This document shows, piece after piece, positions 10,350-18,381 of a stretch of 38,361 nt of DNA (position 1 is its first letter; each line of letters starts with the position of its first letter). The position numbers were made by a program, and so were the translations under genes. Origin of the DNA: Planctomycetaceae bacterium (GTDB lineage: Bacteria; Planctomycetota; Planctomycetia; Pirellulales; UBA1268); contig CANFQO010000026.1 in assembly GCA_947449135.1 (NCBI GenBank), positions 1 through 38,361 on the forward strand. The letters are read 5' to 3'. Below the pieces are notes generated by a model that did not search any database, was not told the DNA's origin, and was given only the letters and a program-made list of their open reading frames with translations.

Positions 10350-11659
10350 GCAACCTTTCCGGTACGGCGGACGGCCTGGAGCTCGACCCGACGGGTTTCG
10401 CCCGACACATCGCCAGCCCGGACAGCCAGCAACTGGACCGCCGCGGCGAGCATGGACAGTGTCTCGTCGAACCGCCCAGTGGCGGCCAGCGTGTTGAGGT
10501 TGGCATCCAGCGACCGCTCGAGCGCGGAGAGGTCGCGGGTGGCGTCGACGACCTTGCCGAGCAGGGTCGTCTGATCAGCCAGACTGCCTTGGTGCTGTTG
10601 GAGACCACGAACGGCGTGGGCCAGCGAGTCTGCCGCCTGCGTCCAGCGATCTTCACGCTGCGAGAGCAGTTTGTCGTGCGATTCGACGAGCGCGTCACTC
10701 CAGCGGCTGAGCGTGCCGTCGAGCGATGCAGAGAGGGAGTCATTGAGCGTTTTGCCCGCGTCGTCGAGCACTTTGGCGAGGTTCGTGGCCGCCGTCCGCT
10801 CCAGAGCCCGCCACGACTGCGCCTGGGCCTCGATCAGCTGGCTGGAACTGCGGCTGACGGTCTCGGCCAGCCGGGCCACAGCGAAGGTGGCACCGCCATC
10901 GCCCGCGAGCGACTGGAACCGGCCAGCCAGTGCCGACCATGCCGCCTCGTCGACGTCGCCCAGCAACGCCTGCTCGGAGCGGTCGACGATGAACTGGAGG
11001 AGCATCAGCACCATCGACAGCCCAAGAGCGATGGCCGTCGTGTCGAACGCCGTGCCGAGACCTGAGACGACGCCCGTCATGTTATCGAGCTGCGACGGCG
11101 AGAGGCAGGCGATCGCGTCGGTGATGCCGATCACGGTGCCCAAAAAGCCCATGATTGGAATCGCCCAGATCACGAACCGCACCAATCCATAGCTCTGCGC
11201 AGCCCGCGCGGCATCGAGGTCAGAGAGATATTTGAGATGGTCCTCGAGGGTGTCGGCGGATCCGGTGCGAACGACGATGTCGAGCGCCTCGCGGAGGCGG
11301 CGGACCACGTAAGACGATTGATTTCGATGGCTTTTTCCATCCGCTTCCACCAGCGAGTCAGCCACCAACTGAGCGTCCGCGGGATTCTGCCCCCCCTCGG
11401 GGATCGGTTCGAGCCACTCGCCACTGACATCCCGCCTCTGACTGCGGACTTCGGCGCCCTTGATCACGAGCGCTGCGAGGCCGACGAAAAACATCACCAC
11501 TTCGACGTATTCGACCCAGTGCCCCGCCAGATACCGAATCACCAACGGATTGGTGATCACGCCCATGTGGATCAGGCCAAAAAAGCCAAAACTGAGGGCC
11601 GCCCCCCACAGAATCGGAGAGCGGATCAGGAAGGTCGTCAGGGAGTTGAGTTTCGACAC
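10346..11659 (-). CDS. MotA/TolQ/ExbB-family proton channel protein
   Basis: Inner-membrane channel subunit of the type that uses the proton gradient to drive work in the envelope. From the GTG at 11659 it has 436 residues. Membrane helices are seen at about 10-33, 50-67, 160-190 and 203-226. The last two carry the MotA_ExbB pattern: GFLGTVIGITDAI, then LGTAFDTTAIALGLSM with the conserved polar Thr residues that line the proton path. Residues 230-436 form a long cytoplasmic coiled coil, much longer than in TolQ or ExbB. The GTG start has TGAGGACC just upstream; an in-frame ATG at 11731 would add 24 residues and has no clear ribosome binding site. It is the first gene of the cluster, and its stop overlaps the next start (ATGA). 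Confidence 0.85.
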   Translation of the reverse strand: MSKLNSLTTFLIRSPILWGAALSFGFFGLIHMGVITNPLVIRYLAGHWVEYVEVVMFFVGLAALVIKGAEVRSQRRDVSGEWLEPIPEGGQNPADAQLVADSLVEADGKSHRNQSSYVVRRLREALDIVVRTGSADTLEDHLKYLSDLDAARAAQSYGLVRFVIWAIPIMGFLGTVIGITDAIACLSPSQLDNMTGVVSGLGTAFDTTAIALGLSMVLMLLQFIVDRSEQALLGDVDEAAWSALAGRFQSLAGDGGATFAVARLAETVSRSSSQLIEAQAQSWRALERTAATNLAKVLDDAGKTLNDSLSASLDGTLSRWSDALVESHDKLLSQREDRWTQAADSLAHAVRGLQQHQGSLADQTTLLGKVVDATRDLSALERSLDANLNTLAATGRFDETLSMLAAAVQLLAVRAGDVSGETRRVELQAVRRTGKVA

Positions 11660-11903
11660 GGAGATGGTCCTCAGAAACGGCGGGGAGCGACGATGCCGGA
11701 ACGCATGGTCGTACCGACGTGTCTTCTCCATCGGTAGGGTCTGCCTGATCGATTGAATCGAAACAGCCGATCGCGAAAAAGATGCGGGATGGAACAACCA
11801 CGCCGGCAAGCCTGGCAGCCTAGGGGGACTGCGTGTTGGAGCGGCCAAGAACCTCCCGCGTGCTGACGGGCCAATGAATTCCCTGGCCCGCAGCTCTGAC
11901 TGC

Positions 11904-11933
11904 TTGAACGCACTCTTTCAGCCGCCATAGACT
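11904..11933 (+). promoter_or_regulatory. Possible sigma-70-type promoter for the 11984 gene
   Basis: TTGAAC (11904-11909) and TAGACT (11928-11933) are 18 bases apart, with the start codon 50 bases further on. The surrounding 11660-11983 gap separates divergent genes. Apart from this it shows only a 13-base palindrome (TCGATTGAATCGA, 11749-11761), and no clear promoter for the channel operon on the minus strand. Confidence 0.35.
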
Positions 11934-11983
11934 CTCAGGCTCAGGACCCCGCTCAACAGGCTCACCAGCTGTCAGGAATCACC

Positions 11984-12370
11984 ATGCCCCATTTTTGGAA
12001 TTCCGGGAATGTGGACACCCGCCGCGGTCTCATCGCGGCCGGATGCCTCTCTGCAGCGGTGGCCATCGCTGCCGTACTGGGCGGCGGCGGCCTGGCAGCG
12101 CAGCGGGCAGGGCGGGCCCCACAGGCTGCAGCGGGCGATCAGGCCGGCCCGCTCTGGACACTGTCGAGCCCTCTTGACGACGGCCGTCAGATGCTGCTGA
12201 TCGTCGACCAGCAGAACCGCTCACTGGCGATTTATCACGTCGACCCAGCCACCGGCTCGCTCACGCTCAAGAGCACGAGGGATATCAGCTGGGACCTCCT
12301 GGTCGAAGACTTCAACTGCCAGGAGCCAAGGCCGTCTGCTCTGAAGAAAATGCTGGAAATGCCGAAGTAA
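11984..12370 (+). CDS. Small conserved exported or membrane-anchored protein
   Basis: A 128-residue protein of no assigned function. Residues 13-38 form a hydrophobic Ala/Gly-rich segment after an Arg pair (TRRGLIAAGCL), which could be a signal peptide or a single membrane anchor. The C-terminal part (QMLLIVDQQNRSLAIYHVD, then LKSTRDISWDLLVEDFN) resembles a short conserved motif that I associate with planctomycete hypothetical proteins; this is from memory and unchecked. The ATG is preceded by CAGGAATC. It diverges from the channel operon and is followed after 176 bases by the membrane-anchored HTH gene. Confidence 0.7.
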   Translation: MPHFWNSGNVDTRRGLIAAGCLSAAVAIAAVLGGGGLAAQRAGRAPQAAAGDQAGPLWTLSSPLDDGRQMLLIVDQQNRSLAIYHVDPATGSLTLKSTRDISWDLLVEDFNCQEPRPSALKKMLEMPK

Positions 12371-12413
12371 CCGGCAGCGGTGCCCGTGCCGGGTGTATCG
12401 ACTGTACCCAGGT

Positions 12414-12440
12414 TTGCCGGCCGGTGTGGACCCGTATAAT
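12414..12440 (+). promoter_or_regulatory. Promoter candidate with perfect TATAAT
   Basis: TTGCCG (12414-12419) and TATAAT (12435-12440) are 15 bases apart, slightly short of the optimum. It lies in the gap before the HTH gene whose ATG is at 12547, which would give a leader of about 100 bases. Confidence 0.45.
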
Positions 12441-12546
12441 CGAGAAGACGAATTCAGATGGAGGGAGGACGGTCGCCTCCCCACCGTCTCTCCCCGGTCA
12501 CGGATCATGTCGGTCGGGTTCATGCTTTTTTGAATGTGAAGGCACC

Positions 12547-13815
12547 ATGGCCGGCAAATTTCTGCTGATCGAAGAGGCGGCCCGCCAACTCGGCGTCACT
12601 GCGGACGAGATTCATCGCTTCGTCGAACGCAAGAAGTTGTTTCCGCTCCGCGACGGAGCCACGCTGAAATTCAAGGCCGATGAGATTGAGCGATTGATGG
12701 CGGAGTCGGCCGAGCAGAGCGGCACGTCGGGGCTGGAGCTTGAGCTTGATCTGGATGACGAGCCAAAGACGGTGCCGGATGGTATTCCACAAGGAAAGAC
12801 GGTCGACCTTGAACTGGTCGACAGCGTTGTCGTTACCGGCAGTCCGCTCCCGGGCACGTCGGGGGAGCCCGACAGCCTGGTCATCGGTGGGAGCGGCCCG
12901 CTCGCGGGCAGTTCCGCTGGCGACGTGTCGTTGGGGGCGGCCATCGGCGGCGCGGAATCGATTTTTTCGGTCGATTCGGGCTCGCAAAAGGACGTCGCGC
13001 GAGCAACGTTGGGCTCCAGCAACGTGATCGGCGGGCTTGAGTCCATGGACCTCGACATTGATTCGATCGCGGGCCTCTCGTCTCCGGCACTCGCAGCTTC
13101 GGCATCGCCCGCGGAAGGGTCGGCGGCGGGCCCTGCCGATTCTGGCACCCTTGACATCGACCTGTCCGGCATTGGCGGCGGCTCGCAGCCGAGCAACGCC
13201 TCCGGGTTGAATGCCAGCGGTTCACTGGTGTTCGGATCGGACGTCAACACCGCGGGCGGCTCCGGTCCACCGACCAACGCCGGATCGGCACTGTCGGGTG
13301 CACTCGATAGCGGACTGTCGTTGGAGGATGACGACGCGGCGGTGGAGGGGATCGATTTGGGGCCGCTGGATGCCGGGCTGGCTGGCGGATCTCTGGCCGC
13401 CGGGAACAGTGCCACCGACCTGGGAGGAGTGGAGTTCGACCTCCCACACATCGACGAAAGCGTCGACGATAACGATGACAGTGCGTCCGTTGTCGCCTTC
13501 GACACGGGATCGGGAGAGACGGGGGCGGGGGATTCGTTCTTCGGAGATGCCGTCGGCGAGAGTTCCGGCTACAGCGGTGACATGCCGCTGTCGGCTGACA
13601 TCATGCCCAACCTCGATGGTGGCATTGCCGTGGACATGGTGCGCGACACCCGATTCAGCACCTGGCAGATTTGCGGGCTCGTCTGCTGCTCACTCCTGCT
13701 GCTCACCGGCGGCTTCGTGATGTTCGATCTGATGCGGACAATTGGCAGCCCGAACGACCTCGTTCTTTCCGGCCCGCTCCTGAACCCGCTTTCCTCCGTC
13801 TTTGGCTGGCGGTAG
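12547..13815 (+). CDS. Membrane-anchored excisionase/MerR-like HTH protein
   Basis: A 422-residue protein. Residues 1-60 look like a helix-turn-helix of the excisionase/MerR type (LIEEAARQLGVTADEIHRFV, then LFPLRDGATLKFKADEIERL). A long region rich in Ser, Gly, Asp and Ala (about 65-365) has no recognisable fold and carries many acidic Leu-Asp-Asp repeats. Near the C-terminus is one membrane helix (about 373-396, CGLVCCSLLLLTGGFVMFDL) followed by 25 residues. This layout puts a nucleic-acid- or protein-binding head in the cytoplasm on a disordered, acidic tether. The ATG at 12547 matches the start of the HTH motif; the frame is open upstream to 12424 but without similarity. The target is unknown. 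Confidence 0.72.
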   Translation: MAGKFLLIEEAARQLGVTADEIHRFVERKKLFPLRDGATLKFKADEIERLMAESAEQSGTSGLELELDLDDEPKTVPDGIPQGKTVDLELVDSVVVTGSPLPGTSGEPDSLVIGGSGPLAGSSAGDVSLGAAIGGAESIFSVDSGSQKDVARATLGSSNVIGGLESMDLDIDSIAGLSSPALAASASPAEGSAAGPADSGTLDIDLSGIGGGSQPSNASGLNASGSLVFGSDVNTAGGSGPPTNAGSALSGALDSGLSLEDDDAAVEGIDLGPLDAGLAGGSLAAGNSATDLGGVEFDLPHIDESVDDNDDSASVVAFDTGSGETGAGDSFFGDAVGESSGYSGDMPLSADIMPNLDGGIAVDMVRDTRFSTWQICGLVCCSLLLLTGGFVMFDLMRTIGSPNDLVLSGPLLNPLSSVFGWR

Positions 13816-13862
13816 TCGCCCCGTATGCTCCCGGCGACGGCCCACCGTGCTACCATACGAGG

Positions 13863-14483
13863 ATGAAGCTCTTTGCACGCTCCTCGTTCTTCTGGGCGAT
13901 CGTCGCCAGCCTGACCGCGTCCTGCCGACCAGCCACGGACGTTCAGCCGAACGACGTGCGCACGTACACGGCGCCCAAGTCGGCTAGCCCTGCGGAGGCA
14001 GCGGCGAAGCCAGCACGAAACGCCGCGGCAACTCCACCGGTGGCCGCGGCAACCGGAGGGCCGGCGCTCGAATACGACCTGCCCGCGGGCTGGACGGACG
14101 TGGGAGCCAGCGGCATGCGGTTGGCCACCCTGCGCACCGGTTCAGGCGACGCCGCAGACGCCGGCGAGATCACAATCATTCCTGCCTCGGGCACGCTCCA
14201 GGGCAACGCTGCCCGTTGGCAGGAACAACTCACCCCGGGCGCCGATCCCGATCTGGTCGCCCGCGCCATGGAGAACGCGGAAACGGTGCCGGTCAACGGC
14301 GTGGAGGGCACCATCCTTTTGCTCGTGGACGACGCGACGGACAATCAGCAGGCAATTCTGGCCGCCATGATCCCGTTCGAGCCATCGACCTCGCTGTTCG
14401 TCAAATTCAAGGGCTCTGCCGCACAGGCCGTCACGCTCCGCGAACCGTTCACCGCATTCGTCCGCTCGATCCGGTGGAAGTGA
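13863..14483 (+). CDS. Predicted lipoprotein of unknown function
   Basis: A 206-residue protein. Residues 1-21 read as a lipoprotein signal peptide (MKLFARSSFFWAIVASLTASC), with Cys21 as the lipid-attachment residue; Thr at -3 is permitted but not the commonest choice. An Ala/Pro-rich linker (about 30-65) follows. Then comes a compact domain with DLPAGWTDVGASGMRLATL, EITIIPASG and NAARWQEQL, ending near FTAFVRSIRWK. No enzyme motif is visible. The start is set by the signal peptide; the frame is open upstream to 13671 without sense. A GAGG sits directly before the ATG, too close for a normal ribosome binding site, so a leaderless or weakly initiated mRNA is possible. The next gene is ccsBA, 94 bases downstream. 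Confidence 0.72.
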   Translation: MKLFARSSFFWAIVASLTASCRPATDVQPNDVRTYTAPKSASPAEAAAKPARNAAATPPVAAATGGPALEYDLPAGWTDVGASGMRLATLRTGSGDAADAGEITIIPASGTLQGNAARWQEQLTPGADPDLVARAMENAETVPVNGVEGTILLLVDDATDNQQAILAAMIPFEPSTSLFVKFKGSAAQAVTLREPFTAFVRSIRWK

Positions 14484-14577
14484 CTTCACCGCCCTCCCCA
14501 CCAGACGCTCGGCACGCAAAACCCTCTTCAGCGACTTCCAAAAGCACGTTCACGTCCTCTCGCACGGATCCACGCCC

Positions 14578-17500
14578 ATGGCAACTGGCCGTCTCCCTTC
14601 GCACGACAGTGCCTCGACGCTGCGTTTTGAGGCTCGCTCTTCCGGCCGCAATGGGGGCTCGGCAGGCTGGCAAGTTCTCCGGGCCTGTGGCTCGCTCAAG
14701 GTCACGGTCGTGATGTTTCTTGCCGGCATCTTCCTGCTCTTCGTCGGCACACTGGCGCAGGACGAGAAGAATCTGCCAGAGGTGAAGCAGGAGTATTTCA
14801 ATAGTTGGATCGCGAATGTGCCGTTTTCCGACTTCTTCCCGGTGACGATCTTCGGGCCGTCCACACTCACGGGCTGGTTCCCCTTTCCGGGCGGCGCCAC
14901 GGTCGGTTTGGTGCTGCTCGTCAACCTGGTCGCCGCCAAACTCACCCGCTTTCATGTGCACGCCGCGGGGACCCGGCTGGTGGTCGGCACTCTGGTGTCG
15001 CTCGTCGGCGGGTTGTTGACCATGTTCGTGATCCTGAGCGGGCACTATGCCGACGGGCTGCAGGGCCGGCCGCCGATCGACTACGCGACCGTGTGGCGGC
15101 TGGTCCAAGGCTCTGCGGTGGGTTTGGCCGGCGGGCTGCTCTGGGCTGCGATCGCTGGCCGCGATCTCAGCCGGCTGACGCGGATCGTGCTCTGGCTGGC
15201 CATGGTGGCTGCCGCAGCGGTGGCGACGATCAGCCTGTTTGGGGGCGAGAACTGGCGGATGAGCGAGCCGGGCCTGCGGATCATGTGGCAGTTGATCCAG
15301 TCGAGTGTGGCGTCGCTCATCCTGCTGGCAGGCCTGGTGATGGTGTTCGGCAGCCGGGGTGGCAATGTGCTGATCCATCTGGGCGTGGGGCTGCTCATGC
15401 TTGGGCAATTCGCCTTCGGCGACCGCCAGATCGAGGAACGCATGGCGCTCATCGAGGGGCAATCGAGCACCATGGCCCTCCGCACCGATGAAACCGAATT
15501 GGCGGTGATCCGGCCCGACGACGCGGCAAACGATCGCGTCACGGTGATCTCCGGCCGCCTGCTGAAGGCTCGCTCCGGGGGCGAGCCGATCGTCGTCGAC
15601 GACCTTCCGTTCGATGTCCGGGTGCTCTCCTTCTTTCCGAATTCAAGCGTGATCCGCGTGGGCCCGGTCGCGCCCAACTTGGCGACGACGGGACTCGGCA
15701 AGAGTTGGTTGGCAACCGACAAGGCTCCCGAGGGGGGCGCAAGCTCCAAGACAAACATCGCTTCGGCTTATGTACAACTGCGAAACCGCGCAACCGGCGC
15801 CGACATGGGCACGTTCCTCGTCAGTCAGTTCATGAACGACCAGGCGCAGATCTTCATGGGCGGCGGCCGCGACGAGGTCGATACGGCCAGCGTCGACGGC
15901 ACGCCATTCCAGCTGCAATTGCGGTATCGCCGGGAATACAAGCCCTACTCCATCACGCTCACCGACGTCCGGCGGATTAACTACGGTGCCAGCGAGACGC
16001 CCCGTGACTACTCCTCCTACGTGACGTTCACCGACACCGCCACAAAGGCGCAGCAGGACGGCCGCATCTGGATGAACAATCCGGTGCGGTACCGCGGCGA
16101 AACCTTCTACCAGAGCCAGTATTCGCAGGTGGAGCTCCCCAACGGCACACGGAGCGAAATGACCGGCCTGCAGGTGGTTGAAAATGCCGGTTGGCTGATC
16201 CCCTACGTCGCCTGTGTCCTCGCCCTCTGGGGCATGCTCGCCCACTTCGGCGGCACCTTCCTGCGGTTTGCGGACCGCTACGATCGGGGTCTGGAGAGAA
16301 GCCTGGCAGCGCGACCCAATCTTGATCCGAGCCGAGCCGATGCGGCCCTCGCAGCGAGTGCATCTGGCAGCCGCCCGGGCTCCAGCCGCAACCAGCGGCG
16401 GGCTGACCGCCGGGCCGGAGATCGGCTGGCGTCGGCCGGCGGAACAGGCATCCGCCCCACCACGACAGCATCCGATCTTGTCATGCCACTCCTGGCCCTC
16501 GGGCTCGTGGGATTCTTCTGTCTGATGGCCACCTATGACCGATCGGCACGGGGAGATACTCGTGACTGGCGTTCCGCCGCAGCGTTGCCTGTCTTGCACG
16601 AAGGACGGATCAAGCCGCTCGACACGGTGGCCCGCAACACGCTGCAGTTGCTCGGCAACAGGACAAGCGTGGTCATGCCGAAGCCGGGCGAGGCCCCTCA
16701 ACAGGCTCCGGAGAGAGCGGCCGTCGATCTGCCGGCGGGCACGGTGTCGGCAACGGAGTGGATGCTGGGCATGATGGCTGGAGCCGACTGGGTGGAGCAC
16801 GCTCCGGTGTTCCGGATCGACGCCCAGGAGGTCACCGACCTGTTCGATCTCTCGAGGCGAAAGGGCCATCGCTACAGCCATGCCGAACTTGAAAACGGCC
16901 TGCCCAAACTCCGCAAGCAGCTTGAGTCGATGCGGGACGTGCCACCGGAGCAATTCAGCTTTACCCAGAAGAAGTTCTCCGAGATCAACCAGAAACTGAT
17001 GGCCTACGACCTGCTGCGCTACAGCTATGAGACCCCGCGGCTACCAGACCCTGGCGAAGGTGAAGAAGCGCGGAAGGAACTCCTCAGCGAGATGGAGCGG
17101 GTGATGCAGATGGCCCGACGGATCGAGGCGAGCCATCCGCCCGCGGCACTCCCTCCGAAGCCAGCGGCCGGCAACTCTACCCTCCCCAAAGGCTCGCCCC
17201 GCGAGGGGGAAGGGGAGTGGCAGTCGCTCTACCCTGCCTGGGTATCTGCCATCGTCGGCCGGCTCTTGGCTGGCCGACCCGGCCAGCCGGCGTTCGAAGT
17301 GAATCCAGGTCTGCTCCCGCTGACCGAATTGCTCGGGGCCGTGAGTCGCACGCCAGCCGAATTCAATCGGGCACTGGATACCTTCAAGGCATCCACGGCC
17401 TCGCTTCCCGAGGTTCGCGCCGTCGTCGACAAAACCGTCTACGAGGCCTGGCTCAATCGCTTCAATCCCATCGATCTGGCCAAGTGGCTCTACGTGCTGG

Positions 17501-18381
17501 CTGGCGTCGTCTGTTTTTCGAGCTTCCTTATCGGCAGGCGACCGCTGAACCGCTTCGTGTTCTGGATGCTCGTGGGCATTCTGATCCTCCACACGTTTGC
17601 CCTCGGCAGCCGTATTTACCTCACCGGCAGGCCCCCAGTTGTGAATCTCTATTCATCGGCTGTCTTCATCGGCTGGGCCTGCGTGCTGGCGGGGCTGGCC
17701 CTCGAGGCGTTGCACGCCAACGGCATCGGCAATCTCGTCGCGGCGATCAGTGGAGCCCTCACGCTGATGGTGGCATACGGCCTCGACTCAGGCGACACAA
17801 TGCACGTGCTGCAGGCGGTGCTCGACACGCAGTTCTGGCTCTCCACGCACGTCATCACGGTCACCCTCGGCTACGGCGCCACCTTCCTGGCAGGAGTGCT
17901 CGGCATCTTCTCGATCGTCCAGCGGGTCGCAGAACGGTGGACGGTGTCGACCGAGTCGCAACGGATTGCGGCCCGAAGTGAGCAGGATCAGCTCTATCGC
18001 ATGACCTACGGAGTCGTCTGCTTTGCACTCTTCTTCAGCTTCATCGGCACGGTGCTCGGAGGCCTCTGGGCCGACGACAGCTGGGGCCGCTTCTGGGGCT
18101 GGGATCCGAAGGAGAACGGCGCCCTGATGATCGTGCTCTGGAACGCCGCCGCCCTTCACGCGCGGTGGGACCGCTGGCTCGGCCCCCGGGGCTTTGCCCT
18201 CTTTGCCATCGGTGGCAACATCATCACGGCCTGGAGCTGGTTTGGCACCAATCAGCTCGGCATCGGGCTCCACAGTTATGGATTCACCAGCGGCGTGCTG
18301 ATGCTCCTGGCCGGTTTCGTGGCCAGCCAACTGGTGCTCATCGCGGCCGGCTGGCTCCTCACGCGGCCAGACGCCGACTGA
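14578..18381 (+). CDS. ccsBA: Fused ResB-CcsA cytochrome c synthetase (system II)
   Basis: Membrane enzyme that moves haem outward and ligates it to apocytochromes c. The 1267-residue product joins both system II parts. The N-terminal ResB/CcsB part (to about 560) has the opening LKVTVVMFLAGIFLLFVGT, a membrane His in VLIHLGVGLLM, and a large extracytoplasmic domain with YRGETFYQSQY. A hydrophilic middle section (about 600-960) begins near LPVLHEGRIKPLDT. The C-terminal CcsA part (about 960-1260) has the tryptophan-rich WWD haem motif WGRFWGWDPKE, with NGAL after it in place of the common TWAL. It also has candidate haem-ligand histidines in LSTHVITV and GLHSYGF. It is convergent with comEC. 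It fits with the di-haem cytochrome encoded at 34064-35770. Confidence 0.93.
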   Translation: MATGRLPSHDSASTLRFEARSSGRNGGSAGWQVLRACGSLKVTVVMFLAGIFLLFVGTLAQDEKNLPEVKQEYFNSWIANVPFSDFFPVTIFGPSTLTGWFPFPGGATVGLVLLVNLVAAKLTRFHVHAAGTRLVVGTLVSLVGGLLTMFVILSGHYADGLQGRPPIDYATVWRLVQGSAVGLAGGLLWAAIAGRDLSRLTRIVLWLAMVAAAAVATISLFGGENWRMSEPGLRIMWQLIQSSVASLILLAGLVMVFGSRGGNVLIHLGVGLLMLGQFAFGDRQIEERMALIEGQSSTMALRTDETELAVIRPDDAANDRVTVISGRLLKARSGGEPIVVDDLPFDVRVLSFFPNSSVIRVGPVAPNLATTGLGKSWLATDKAPEGGASSKTNIASAYVQLRNRATGADMGTFLVSQFMNDQAQIFMGGGRDEVDTASVDGTPFQLQLRYRREYKPYSITLTDVRRINYGASETPRDYSSYVTFTDTATKAQQDGRIWMNNPVRYRGETFYQSQYSQVELPNGTRSEMTGLQVVENAGWLIPYVACVLALWGMLAHFGGTFLRFADRYDRGLERSLAARPNLDPSRADAALAASASGSRPGSSRNQRRADRRAGDRLASAGGTGIRPTTTASDLVMPLLALGLVGFFCLMATYDRSARGDTRDWRSAAALPVLHEGRIKPLDTVARNTLQLLGNRTSVVMPKPGEAPQQAPERAAVDLPAGTVSATEWMLGMMAGADWVEHAPVFRIDAQEVTDLFDLSRRKGHRYSHAELENGLPKLRKQLESMRDVPPEQFSFTQKKFSEINQKLMAYDLLRYSYETPRLPDPGEGEEARKELLSEMERVMQMARRIEASHPPAALPPKPAAGNSTLPKGSPREGEGEWQSLYPAWVSAIVGRLLAGRPGQPAFEVNPGLLPLTELLGAVSRTPAEFNRALDTFKASTASLPEVRAVVDKTVYEAWLNRFNPIDLAKWLYVLAGVVCFSSFLIGRRPLNRFVFWMLVGILILHTFALGSRIYLTGRPPVVNLYSSAVFIGWACVLAGLALEALHANGIGNLVAAISGALTLMVAYGLDSGDTMHVLQAVLDTQFWLSTHVITVTLGYGATFLAGVLGIFSIVQRVAERWTVSTESQRIAARSEQDQLYRMTYGVVCFALFFSFIGTVLGGLWADDSWGRFWGWDPKENGALMIVLWNAAALHARWDRWLGPRGFALFAIGGNIITAWSWFGTNQLGIGLHSYGFTSGVLMLLAGFVASQLVLIAAGWLLTRPDAD
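17174..17218. repeat. Palindromic in-frame insert inside ccsBA
   Basis: Outer arms CTCCCC (17182-17187) and GGGGAG (17212-17217) enclose an inner hairpin CTCGC-CCC-GCGAG (17193-17205). The segment encodes a Gly/Glu/Pro/Ser-rich linker (STLPKGSPREGEGE) in the hydrophilic middle section of CcsBA. It looks like a small palindromic repeat that landed in a tolerant loop without breaking the frame. No second copy is seen in the window. Confidence 0.45.

Noticed and set aside
7255-11659. Zorya-type defence system
   Set aside because: Zorya also starts with MotA- and MotB-like proteins, but there is no ZorC, ZorD helicase or ZorE nuclease here, and the neighbours are periplasmic proteins.
7255-11659. 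Flagellar MotAB stator
   Set aside because: Neither MotB-like partner has an OmpA-type peptidoglycan-binding domain, and there are no flagellar genes in the window.
14577-18381. Separate ccsB and ccsA genes
   Set aside because: The frame is continuous through both parts with no internal stop, as in known fused CcsBA proteins.
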